A DNA stretch of 13,518 bases, from the NCBI GenBank assembly GCA_019314105.1, contig JAFCZY010000013.1, forward strand, positions 1 to 13,518. Reading direction: 5' to 3'. A program made the position numbers and the translations under genes. The DNA is from Deltaproteobacteria bacterium (GTDB lineage Bacteria > Desulfobacterota > Desulfobacteria > Desulfobacterales > Desulfobacteraceae). The notes under the pieces were generated by a model that was not told where the DNA came from, ran no database searches, and saw only the letters and a list, made by a program, of their open reading frames with translations. This document shows positions 6,198 through 12,675 of this stretch, piece by piece (position 1 is the first letter of the stretch; each line of letters opens with the position of its first letter).

Positions 6198-8855
6198 TCA
6201 CTTTATTTCCTGTATTCTTTCAAGATTTCCCTTGAGTTTGTTATTCTTTTCCTCAAGATCGGTATAGTGGTCTTTTACTTTTTGGATTACTTCTTCAGGC
6301 GCCTTTTCAAGAAAACTTTCATTGTTAAGTCTTTTTTGTACAGTCAAGAGCTCTTTGGTGTTTTTATTCAATTCTTTTTCAAGCCGCTTCATCTCTTTAT
6401 CAAAGTCAACAACTCCCTCAAGCAAAACAAAACATATGGAATTTCCGGTAACGGAGGATGCACTGGAGGAAGGGATATTGTCCGCTTCACAAAAATAAAA
6501 ACTCTCAAGTGTTGCAAGATTTACAATAATAGATTTATTTTCAGCAATACTGATTTTTTCCTTTTCATCCTTTGTATGTGCCAATACCTTTATCCTCGTG
6601 GATGGCTGAATATTCATCTCACTTCTGATGTTTCGAATACCGGAAATCAGATCAAAAACAAACGCCATCTCCTTTTCAACCGCTTCATTCCTGTTGGCTT
6701 CATATTCTTTTTCGTTATAGGGAAAACAGGCCGCCATAACAGATCCTTTGGTTGCCGGGAGGGCATGATAAATTTCCTCGGTAACAAAAGGCATAAATGG
6801 ATGAAGCATAATCATAATATCTTCAATGACTTTTGACAGAACACTTCTTGCACAATCTCTTCTTTGAACGCCCTCTTTTTCATAAAGCGCAGGCTTTGCA
6901 GTTTCCAGAAACCAGTCACAGAATTCATGCCATACGAACTGGTAAGCGGCAGATGCGGCTTCGTTAAACTTATAGTTTTCAATGCCTTCTTTTACGGCCA
7001 GAGCAGTGCCGGCACATCGTGAAAGCATCCATTTTTCAACCAGATTAAGCTTTTGATAATCAATCTGAGTATCTTTAGCGGTAATATGCATGAGAGCAAA
7101 TCGAGATGCATTCCAAAGCTTGTTGACAAAATGGCGATATCCTTCCACCCTTGATTCAGACATCTTTACATCTCGCCCCTGGGCCGCAAAGGCAGCCAGG
7201 GTAAATCGAAAAGCATCCGCGCCATATTCATCAATCACTTTTAACGGATCAATGACGTTTCCTTTTGATTTGCTCATTTTTTTACCATGCTCGTCCCGTA
7301 CAAGGGCATGGATATAAACATCATCAAACGGCACCTCTTCCATAAAATGGGTGCCCATCATCATCATTCTGGCCACCCAGAAAAAAAGAATATCAAAACC
7401 GGTTACCAACACATTGGTGGGATAAAATGTCTTTAAAAGATCCGTATTTTCCGGCCACCCCATGGTTGAAAACGGCCAGAGCGCACTTGAAAACCAGGTG
7501 TCCAATACATCGGTCTCCTGCACAATCTCTTTTGATCCACAGGCCGGACAGTGCGTCGGATCAATCTCTTCAACAATCACCTCTTTACAGGCCGGGCATT
7601 TCCAAACCGGAATTCTATGGCCCCACCAGATCTGTCTTGAGATACACCAGTCCCTGATATTGTCCATCCATTCAAAATAAGTTTTTGACCAGTTGTCAGG
7701 GATAATCCGGGTTCTGCCATTACGAACGGCATCAGAGGCTTTTTTTGCAAGGGGGGCGACTTTAACAAACCATTGTTTTGAAATGATGGGTTCAACCACT
7801 GTTCTGCATCGGTAACAATTTCCCACACTATGTTTTAATGGTTCTTTTTTGACCAGCAGTCCCTGTTCTGTAAGTGCTTCAACCGCCTTAGCCCTGCACT
7901 CAAACCGATCCAGGCCTTTAAACTGACCGGCATCATCCAGCATCATCCCGTCATCATCAATGACTTTTATTTTTTCAAGCCCATGCTTTTCGCCCAGATT
8001 AAAATCATTGGGATCATGGGCCGGCGTCACCTTTAATGCACCGGTTCCGAACTGGATATCTACATACTCATCTTTAATAATCGGGATAATTCTGTCCGTC
8101 AAAGGAAGCATTACCTCTTTTTCTTCAAGATCTCGGAACCGCTCATCTGTCGGGTTTACTGCCACAGCCGTATCACCAAACATGGTTTCAGGCCGGGTGG
8201 TTGCAACGGTAAGCCCTTGTTTTTTATTCACAAAGGGATACTTAATATAATATAGATAAGCGTCTTCTTCTTCATATTCAACTTCAAGATCAGCAAGGGC
8301 TGTTTTGCATCGGGGACACCAGTTAATAATATATTGACCTTCATAAATCAGGCCTTCTTTGTAAAGCCTTACAAATACCTTCCGGACAGCATCGGAAAGA
8401 CCCTCATCCATGGTAAATCGTTCACGGTCCCAGTCACAGGAAGCACCCAGTCTTTTAAGCTGATTGATAATAGCCCCGCCGGATTTCTCACGCCACTTCC
8501 AGACCTGGTTTATAAACTCTTCCCTGCCGAGTTGATCTCTTGTCTGTCCTTTTGCTGCAAGGTCTCTTTCAACCACATTCTGGGTGGCTATTCCGGCATG
8601 GTCTGTTCCCGGCATCCACAGGACATTATAACCCAAAAGCCGTCTATACCGGCACATGATATCCTGAATGACATTATTTAATGCATGTCCCATGTGAAGT
8701 ACGCCAGTGACATTTGGCGGTGGAATAACAATAGAAAAGGCTTTTTTATTGCTCGTATCCTCTGCCTTAAAAAATCCATTATCAAGCCAGTATTTATACC
8801 ATTTTTCTTCAATACCCGATGGCTCATACCCTTTATCCATAGAACCGGAACCCAT
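6198..8855 (-). CDS. valS: Valine--tRNA ligase
   Basis: This 885-residue class I synthetase charges tRNA-Val and is a complete gene. The HIGH motif is HMGH (54-57) in PPPNVTGVLHMGH, and KMSKS is at 526-530. The CP1 editing domain, which hydrolyses Thr-tRNA-Val, shows TTRPETMFGDTAVAVNP (219-235) and AHDPNDF (279-285). Paired cysteines (CPRC 180-183, CYRC 347-350, CPAC 420-423 and 436-439) suggest zinc knuckles. The C-terminus (about 815-885) is a charged heptad-like coiled coil, the tRNA-binding arm of ValRS. AGGAG seven bases before the ATG at 8855 selects this start over an internal Met6 that has no Shine-Dalgarno. A terminator-like hairpin lies about 30 bp upstream, so expression may depend on readthrough or on an undetected promoter. 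No T-box elements were seen. Confidence 0.98.
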   Translation of the reverse strand: MGSGSMDKGYEPSGIEEKWYKYWLDNGFFKAEDTSNKKAFSIVIPPPNVTGVLHMGHALNNVIQDIMCRYRRLLGYNVLWMPGTDHAGIATQNVVERDLAAKGQTRDQLGREEFINQVWKWREKSGGAIINQLKRLGASCDWDRERFTMDEGLSDAVRKVFVRLYKEGLIYEGQYIINWCPRCKTALADLEVEYEEEDAYLYYIKYPFVNKKQGLTVATTRPETMFGDTAVAVNPTDERFRDLEEKEVMLPLTDRIIPIIKDEYVDIQFGTGALKVTPAHDPNDFNLGEKHGLEKIKVIDDDGMMLDDAGQFKGLDRFECRAKAVEALTEQGLLVKKEPLKHSVGNCYRCRTVVEPIISKQWFVKVAPLAKKASDAVRNGRTRIIPDNWSKTYFEWMDNIRDWCISRQIWWGHRIPVWKCPACKEVIVEEIDPTHCPACGSKEIVQETDVLDTWFSSALWPFSTMGWPENTDLLKTFYPTNVLVTGFDILFFWVARMMMMGTHFMEEVPFDDVYIHALVRDEHGKKMSKSKGNVIDPLKVIDEYGADAFRFTLAAFAAQGRDVKMSESRVEGYRHFVNKLWNASRFALMHITAKDTQIDYQKLNLVEKWMLSRCAGTALAVKEGIENYKFNEAASAAYQFVWHEFCDWFLETAKPALYEKEGVQRRDCARSVLSKVIEDIMIMLHPFMPFVTEEIYHALPATKGSVMAACFPYNEKEYEANRNEAVEKEMAFVFDLISGIRNIRSEMNIQPSTRIKVLAHTKDEKEKISIAENKSIIVNLATLESFYFCEADNIPSSSASSVTGNSICFVLLEGVVDFDKEMKRLEKELNKNTKELLTVQKRLNNESFLEKAPEEVIQKVKDHYTDLEEKNNKLKGNLERIQEIK

Positions 8856-8884
8856 AACTCAACTCCTAAAACCCTTTATTAATG

Positions 8885-8912
8885 AAAAAGGGGACCTTGT
8901 TAATGAATCCCC
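8885..8912 (-). terminator. Terminator-like hairpin between the acidic-protein gene and valS
   Basis: Read on the minus strand, GGGGA (8908-8912) pairs with TCCCC (8890-8894) across a 13-nt loop, and TTTTT (8885-8889) follows directly. It lies downstream of the acidic-protein stop and about 30 bp before valS. The short stem predicts partial termination, so it may act as an attenuator or an operon divider. Confidence 0.5.
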
Positions 8913-8955
8913 ATAACCTTTTTATATATATATTTCGCCTAAATTTAGACGTTCC

Positions 8956-9396
8956 CTACCGGTCAAGCTCTTTTTGAAAACTCTCCTTAATCTTGGCAAT
9001 TTCTTTTTCAATTACTTTTTCCATGACCTCAAACAGAAGGGTTTCTATTTTATCACCAAACTTTTTTTCAATGACCCTCTCCAACGCAGCCTCTAATTGC
9101 TCCGGAGGCAACGATAACTCCTGAGGTGACACTATCTCCTGATCCTGTTCAATTGAAATATCGTCCATCAAATCGTCCGCTGGATCATCTGCCGGATTGT
9201 CTATTGGGTCCTCTATCAGATCATTTGATTCAAACTCAAAGTCTTCGTTAGAAGAGGTTTCGTCTTCCAGTTCAATGATATCTTCCTGGGTTGCGGCGAC
9301 GGAATTCTCAGTAATAATATCCGTCAGGTCGATAATATCATCATCTGTCTCATCTTCACTTAAAATATCATCATCCCAATCTGTCGTATCGGTCAT
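8956..9396 (-). CDS. Strongly acidic protein of unknown function with C-terminal amphipathic helix
   Basis: I do not recognise a named family. In this 146-residue protein the first 90 residues hold 37 Asp/Glu, and no Lys or Arg appears before residue 107. The N-terminal part carries short repeated units of the type DDDIIDLTDII (18-28) and EDIIELEDE (38-46), then DNPADDPADDLMDD (66-79). The C-terminal part (about 97-145) is predicted helical: PPEQLEAALERVIEKKFGDKIETLL, then EKVIEKEIAKIKESFQKEL, mixed-charge and coiled-coil-like. No signal peptide or membrane segment is seen. From memory, related sequences with IIxLTDII-like repeats and this helical tail occur in deltaproteobacteria, but I could not check this. 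GAGG six bases upstream supports the ATG, and a strong promoter precedes it. valS follows after a hairpin. Confidence 0.75.
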   Translation of the reverse strand: MTDTTDWDDDILSEDETDDDIIDLTDIITENSVAATQEDIIELEDETSSNEDFEFESNDLIEDPIDNPADDPADDLMDDISIEQDQEIVSPQELSLPPEQLEAALERVIEKKFGDKIETLLFEVMEKVIEKEIAKIKESFQKELDR

Positions 9397-9457
9397 AACA
9401 TCCTCACTTGATTAAGATATTAAAAACAATGTGCTATCCAATATCTGCGACCGTCAA

Positions 9458-9486
9458 AAAATACCAAAGCCAGATCAAAGTGTCAA
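9458..9486 (-). promoter_or_regulatory. Promoter for the acidic-protein gene
   Basis: The minus strand has a consensus TTGACA (9481-9486), a 17-bp spacer and TATTTT (9458-9463). RNA would start near 9451, leaving a leader of about 55 nt before the ATG at 9396. It may also supply some valS transcription. Confidence 0.6.
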
Positions 9487-9539
9487 CTATTTAAAAAACC
9501 CATTTACAATGTCCATCCTTTGTTTTAAACAATCACATA

Positions 9540-10271
9540 ATGCAAAAATTTATCATTCAAAAAATTAATGCCGTACCCTCAAAAGCAACTATTCAGGATC
9601 AGGATGCAAAACATATTTCTAAGGTTCTCCGGTTAAACAAAGGAGACCGCATTGAAATTACCAACGGGGAAGGAAAAGATTTTACAGCCATTATTACATT
9701 TATCTCCCCTGCTAACATAGGACTTGATATCATTGACGAATATGACTCTTTAACGGAGTCTCCCATTGATATCACACTTTGTTCAGGCATGCTGAAAGAC
9801 AAAAAAATGGATCTTGTAATCAAACATCTGACACAGCTTGGCATCCGAGAATGGATTCCCTTTTTTTGTGAACGATCCGTTCCCACCCCTGACATAAAAA
9901 GAATGGAAAACCGAAAAAATCGATGGAAAACCATTGCGAAAGAATCTTTAAAACAGTGTAGGAGAAGCCGATTGCCACAGATTTCAAATCCTTTGAGTTT
10001 TGAAAAATTGTTAGTCCACTCCGCATCCTATGATTTAAAAATTGCGTTTTGGGAAAAGGCAACCCAGCGACTTAATACACTGAAAAGAGCATCTTCCAAT
10101 AAAAAGATACTTATTCTTATCGGACCTGAAGGGGGATTCTCAAAAACTGAAATGATAATGGCAAAAGAAAAAGGCTTTTTGTCTTATTCCCTCGGCCCCA
10201 GAATTTTAAGGGCTGAAACTGCTTCCATTTCAAGCTGCACCCTGGTTCAACACCTCCTCGGTGACATGTAA
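9540..10271 (+). CDS. rsmE: 16S rRNA (uracil(1498)-N(3))-methyltransferase
   Basis: This 243-residue SPOUT-class enzyme methylates N3 of U1498 in helix 44 of 16S rRNA using S-adenosylmethionine. Family features run in order: an N-terminal PUA-like part with AKHISKVLRL (23-32), KDKKMDLVIKHLTQLG (86-101), ERS (111-113), the KESLKQCRRSRLP segment (134-146), the SAM-binding trefoil-knot motif LIGPEGGFSKTE (193-204), and LGPRILRAETA (218-228). The length is normal. ATG at 9540 is the only nearby start, but no Shine-Dalgarno sequence precedes it. A weak promoter-like pair (TTTACA 9503-9508, TAAACA 9526-9531, 17-bp spacing) would start RNA almost at the ATG, so the message may be leaderless. The tRNA-Phe gene follows 72 bp downstream with its own promoter. 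Confidence 0.96.
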   Translation: MQKFIIQKINAVPSKATIQDQDAKHISKVLRLNKGDRIEITNGEGKDFTAIITFISPANIGLDIIDEYDSLTESPIDITLCSGMLKDKKMDLVIKHLTQLGIREWIPFFCERSVPTPDIKRMENRKNRWKTIAKESLKQCRRSRLPQISNPLSFEKLLVHSASYDLKIAFWEKATQRLNTLKRASSNKKILILIGPEGGFSKTEMIMAKEKGFLSYSLGPRILRAETASISSCTLVQHLLGDM

Positions 10272-10298
10272 AAGCATAAATTTATCAAACATTTTTCC

Positions 10299-10327
10299 TT
10301 GACATAGAAAGTCAAAAAGAATATAAA
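10299..10327 (+). promoter_or_regulatory. tRNA-Phe promoter
   Basis: A consensus TTGACA (10299-10304), a 17-bp spacer and TATAAA (10322-10327) lie about 16 bp before the mature tRNA 5' end. This is one of the clearest promoters in the window. The -35 sits in a small inverted repeat (TTGAC at 10299-10303, GTCAA at 10311-10315). Confidence 0.75.
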
Positions 10328-10343
10328 CCCTTCTGTTGTTTGA

Positions 10344-10419
10344 GCCCAGGTAGCTCAGTCGGTAGAGCAGGGGACTGAAAATCCCCGTGTCGGCAGTTCA
10401 ATTCTGTCCCTGGGCACCA
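10344..10419 (+). tRNA. tRNA-Phe (anticodon GAA)
   Basis: A complete cloverleaf of 76 nt can be drawn. The acceptor stem is GCCCAGG/CCTGGGC with no mismatch. The D-arm is GCTC/GAGC. The anticodon stem GGGGA/TCCCC encloses the loop CTGAAAA with anticodon GAA. A 5-nt variable loop GTGTC follows. The T-arm GGCAG/CTGTC has one G-T pair and loop TTCAATT. The discriminator is A, and CCA is encoded in the DNA (10417-10419). It supplies phenylalanine for UUU/UUC codons. Confidence 0.98.
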
Positions 10420-10467
10420 CGACATAAAAGGCTTTCGGCGGATTCCGCTTGAAGCCTTTTGTCGTTT
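10420..10467 (+). terminator. Hairpin terminator behind tRNA-Phe
   Basis: CGAC (10420-10423) pairs with GTCG (10461-10464), and after a 2-nt bulge AAAAGGCTT (10426-10434) pairs with AAGCCTTTT (10452-10460). The loop is 17 nt, and TTT follows at 10465-10467. It begins at the base after CCA. The U-run is short, but the position and stem make termination or 3'-end processing of the tRNA transcript likely. Confidence 0.65.
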
Positions 10468-10478
10468 AAATTCACCCA

Positions 10479-10500
10479 GTACATCATTGGTACATCGTTT
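10479..10500. repeat. 11-bp tandem repeat near the tRNA-Phe 3' end
   Basis: GTACATCATTG (10479-10489) is followed immediately by GTACATCGTTT (10490-10500), matching at 9 of 11 positions. The period is about one helical turn, and the repeat begins 60 bp after the tRNA CCA end. Such GTACA-type repeats can be arm sites of tyrosine integrases, but no integrase gene is visible. Confidence 0.45.
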
Positions 10501-10764
10501 GCTGTTTTATATAGTGTGATATTCTATGAATGTTTCCTTTAAAAGAATGTCCTCCTGGTCTGTCATCCCAACTCTTTCATGCGTCCTTATCCCGCTGCCG
10601 GATGCCTCTGGTAGTCTTCCTTGAGAACCTTATCGGCAGGAGCCTTTAACCATAATAAAATAAAAGATTTACATAATAATATTTCCAAAACAACAAGATA
10701 TTGTTCCCATCGTTAATCCAGAAAACGCAAGACTGTCAATAATAGTTCGGGCCTTTAAATCCAG

Positions 10765-10838
10765 AGTTGAGGGAGAAAAATCATAGGCTTAATCTGCACC
10801 ATATAAGAATGGATATCGCTTGATTTTTATCTCCAACT
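10765..10838. repeat. Imperfect inverted repeat, possible structured RNA or small element
   Basis: The left arm AGTT-gag-GGAG-AAAAATCA (10765-10783) pairs with the right arm TGATTTTT-at-CTCC-AACT (10821-10838). This gives about 16 pairs with a 3-nt and a 2-nt bulge. The 37-nt interior holds a small CCAT/ATGG hairpin (10799-10812). It lies about 105 bp beyond the ABC operon stop. It could be a late terminator, a small RNA, or the trace of a miniature element. Confidence 0.4.
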
Positions 10839-10863
10839 TGACGTAACAAAATTATAATTGACC

Positions 10864-10887
10864 TTTGAAATTTTGAATATTTGAAAG
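10864..10887. repeat. Three tandem 8-bp units (TTTGAAAT/TTTGAATA/TTTGAAAG)
   Basis: TTTGAA recurs at 10864, 10872 and 10880 with an exact 8-bp period. The surrounding DNA is AT-rich, so this may be chance or slippage. No function is assigned. Confidence 0.5.
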
Positions 10888-10942
10888 TTTTAGCAATTTT
10901 CAATTGTCGAATGCACACAGAGGGAAGTCATGTCTGAAAAGT

Positions 10943-11785
10943 TCACATACGTATAACTTGAGCAGCGGGTTTGGGGGTTATCTTCACACCGGCTTTGATG
11001 ATTTCGCGTCGCCGTCTGACCTCGTAGACAACCGCGCCGATAACCGTCAGAATGATAAAAATCACTGCCAAGGCATTCATAGCCGGGCTGATAAAGCTAC
11101 GTAATTTGGTGCCAATATAAATCGGCAATGTCTGCTCAACACCAATGGCAAACAAGGTCGTGTTGTAGTTATCAAAAGACTGCATAAAAGCCAGGGCCAT
11201 GGACGAAATCAAGGCGGGTTTTAAAAAGGGCAATGTTATTTTCCAGAATACCTGGCGATGGGTTGCTCCCAGGTCAAAGGCTGCCTCTTCCTGGGTCAGA
11301 TCAAAGCGCTGGGCACGGGACATGATCAGAAGCATGCAATAAGAGGATATAAAGGTCGATTGACCGAGAATGGCGGTCCATAAACCGCCAGGAATATTCA
11401 GATAACTGTCCCAGAACAAAAAGGTTGAAATTCCCAGGATAATACCCGGGGTCAGGATGGGGGAAACCAGAACCCCGTATAAAAAATTGCGGGCCTTAAA
11501 CTGTAGCCGGGTCAGCAACAGGGCCCCGCCTAGTCCGATGGGGACAGATATTGCGACCACTGAAAATGCAACAATAAAGCTGTTCCAAAGGGCACTCCAC
11601 ATCTGGTCATCTTTGGCCAGTTCTCCAAACCACATCAGTGTAAACCCCTTCCAGGGCGTAATCTGTGGAATATCATTGGCATTAAAGGCAATAATCGTCA
11701 TAAAAATAAGGGGAAGAAACATATAGGCAAAAAACAAGACCAGATAGAGGCCGATCACAATTCTGAAAATAGATGAGGATTTCAT
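10943..11785 (-). CDS. ABC transporter permease, PotC-like (polyamine/opine-type importer)
   Basis: This 280-residue inner-membrane protein has about six hydrophobic spans (roughly 7-33, 68-92, 103-124, 136-156, 191-211, 236-255). The permease EAA loop is EEAAFDLGATHRQVFWKITLPFLKPAL (about 166-192), where the ATPase docks. The tail (256-280) is basic and cytoplasmic. With the preceding permease and ATPase it forms a binding-protein-dependent importer of the spermidine/putrescine class. The true substrate could be another small compound, since no binding protein is in view. The ATG overlaps the stop of the preceding permease (ATGA, 11782-11785), a sign of coupled translation. It is the last gene of the visible operon. 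Base composition looks higher in G+C than the genes on the far side of the tRNA. Confidence 0.9.
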   Translation of the reverse strand: MKSSSIFRIVIGLYLVLFFAYMFLPLIFMTIIAFNANDIPQITPWKGFTLMWFGELAKDDQMWSALWNSFIVAFSVVAISVPIGLGGALLLTRLQFKARNFLYGVLVSPILTPGIILGISTFLFWDSYLNIPGGLWTAILGQSTFISSYCMLLIMSRAQRFDLTQEEAAFDLGATHRQVFWKITLPFLKPALISSMALAFMQSFDNYNTTLFAIGVEQTLPIYIGTKLRSFISPAMNALAVIFIILTVIGAVVYEVRRRREIIKAGVKITPKPAAQVIRM

Positions 11786-12675
11786 TGGGTAAGCTCTTTC
11801 AAACCGACTTTAAATAGTTTAAGCATTATAAACATAAAAACAACGCAGAGCAGCATTAATAAGGTTGCATAGGCCGCTCCCAGGTTCCAGTTGGCACACT
11901 CAAAATTGGTGTTGATGACCTGGGTGAACCAGAAACTGCTGGGACTGCCTAAAAGCTGTGGGGCTGCAACGGTTCCGGCCGCCAGCATAAATGTCATGGT
12001 ACAGCCCACGGCGATGCCAGGTTTAGCATGCGGCATGACGATTTTATAGTGAATGCGCAGCCAGGATGCGCCAAGATCCCGGGCCGCATCCAGTTGATTT
12101 TTGTCCAGACTTTCCATGACATTGTATATGGGAAAAACCATGAAAAGAATATAGGCATAGGTCATCCCCAAAATAACGGCTCCATTGCCCATACGAAAGT
12201 TAATGGGATCAGCAATAATGCCAAGGAATATGAGCAATTGATTCAGGATGCCCATATCTGCCAGGATGATTTGCCAGGCGAAAAGCCGCAGCAATTCATT
12301 GATCCAATAGGGGATGATCAATCCCAGCATCAACAAGCCGACTTTGGCACCCCGGGCTACTTTGGCAAGATAAAAGGCGATTGGGTAGCAGATGGCAAGG
12401 GCTGTCAACGTGACGATGATGCTGGACCATATGGTTTTAAAAAAAATCGCCATATGCAATCTATTGGAAAAAAACACCATATAATTTTTCAGGGTCCATA
12501 CATCTTTGGGCCCCCCGATATCCCGCAAAGGCAACATGGGCCTTAACGAATAATCAAACATGATCAGCTGGGGGATTATAATCATGAACACCAGCCAGAC
12601 ACCCACTGTAATCAAAATATATGCGACGCCTATTTTACCTAAGTCCCTTAAGGCAGTATTCCAAAAATTACGCAA
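11782..12675 (-). CDS. ABC transporter permease, PotB-like
   Basis: This 297-residue inner-membrane protein has about six spans (roughly 16-39, 84-106, 112-133, 168-188, 222-240, 266-288). The EAA loop is LDAARDLGASWLRIHYKIVMPHAKPGI (about 195-221). IIPYWINELLRLFAW (120-134) is typical of PotB-type permeases. It partners the downstream permease. The start is TTG at 12675: a TAA lies in frame shortly upstream, and the next in-frame alternatives would cut into the first membrane span. The gene overlaps the ATPase gene by 8 bp. A G/C-rich hairpin lies immediately before the start codon, so translation probably depends on ribosomes finishing the ATPase. Confidence 0.9.
   Translation of the reverse strand: MRNFWNTALRDLGKIGVAYILITVGVWLVFMIIIPQLIMFDYSLRPMLPLRDIGGPKDVWTLKNYMVFFSNRLHMAIFFKTIWSSIIVTLTALAICYPIAFYLAKVARGAKVGLLMLGLIIPYWINELLRLFAWQIILADMGILNQLLIFLGIIADPINFRMGNGAVILGMTYAYILFMVFPIYNVMESLDKNQLDAARDLGASWLRIHYKIVMPHAKPGIAVGCTMTFMLAAGTVAAPQLLGSPSSFWFTQVINTNFECANWNLGAAYATLLMLLCVVFMFIMLKLFKVGLKELTQ

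Larger units (their letters stand above)
10468..10942. other. 475-bp gene-free region between tRNA-Phe and the ABC transporter operon
   Basis: No convincing gene is present. The stretch lies between the plus-strand tRNA and the end of the minus-strand ABC operon. It contains an 11-bp tandem repeat close to the tRNA, an inverted pair CTGCCG/CGGCAG (10595-10600, 10634-10639), a longer imperfect inverted repeat (10765-10838), and a three-copy 8-bp repeat (10864-10887). On the minus strand one frame is open from 10712 to a stop at 10587. It ends in protein-like sequence (LKAPADKVLKEDYQRHPAAG), but it has no ATG start and no family I recognise. It may be the remains of a decayed gene. No clear terminator for the ABC operon was found. 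Confidence 0.7.

Noticed and set aside
6267..6836. A 189-codon open frame on the plus strand inside valS
   Set aside because: It lies wholly antisense to an intact, motif-rich valS, its product is Phe/Lys/Asn-rich low-complexity sequence, and it has no recognisable domain.
8856..8955. T-box riboswitch ahead of valS
   Set aside because: The leader is too short, and no T-box core (AGGGTGGNACCGCG-like) or specifier stem was found. Only a simple hairpin is present.
9197..9415. A Ser-rich plus-strand frame opposite the acidic gene
   Set aside because: Asp and Glu codons read in reverse give Ser/Ile/Val runs. The acidic frame on the minus strand has the promoter, ribosome-binding site and terminator.
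10904..11104. A small plus-strand open frame at the end of the ABC operon
   Set aside because: Most of it is antisense to the permease C-terminus, and it has no ribosome-binding site or family features.
12028..12546. A 172-codon open frame on the plus strand inside the PotB-like permease
   Set aside because: It is antisense to a complete permease gene. The Gln/His/Asp-rich product is what results from reading hydrophobic codons backwards.
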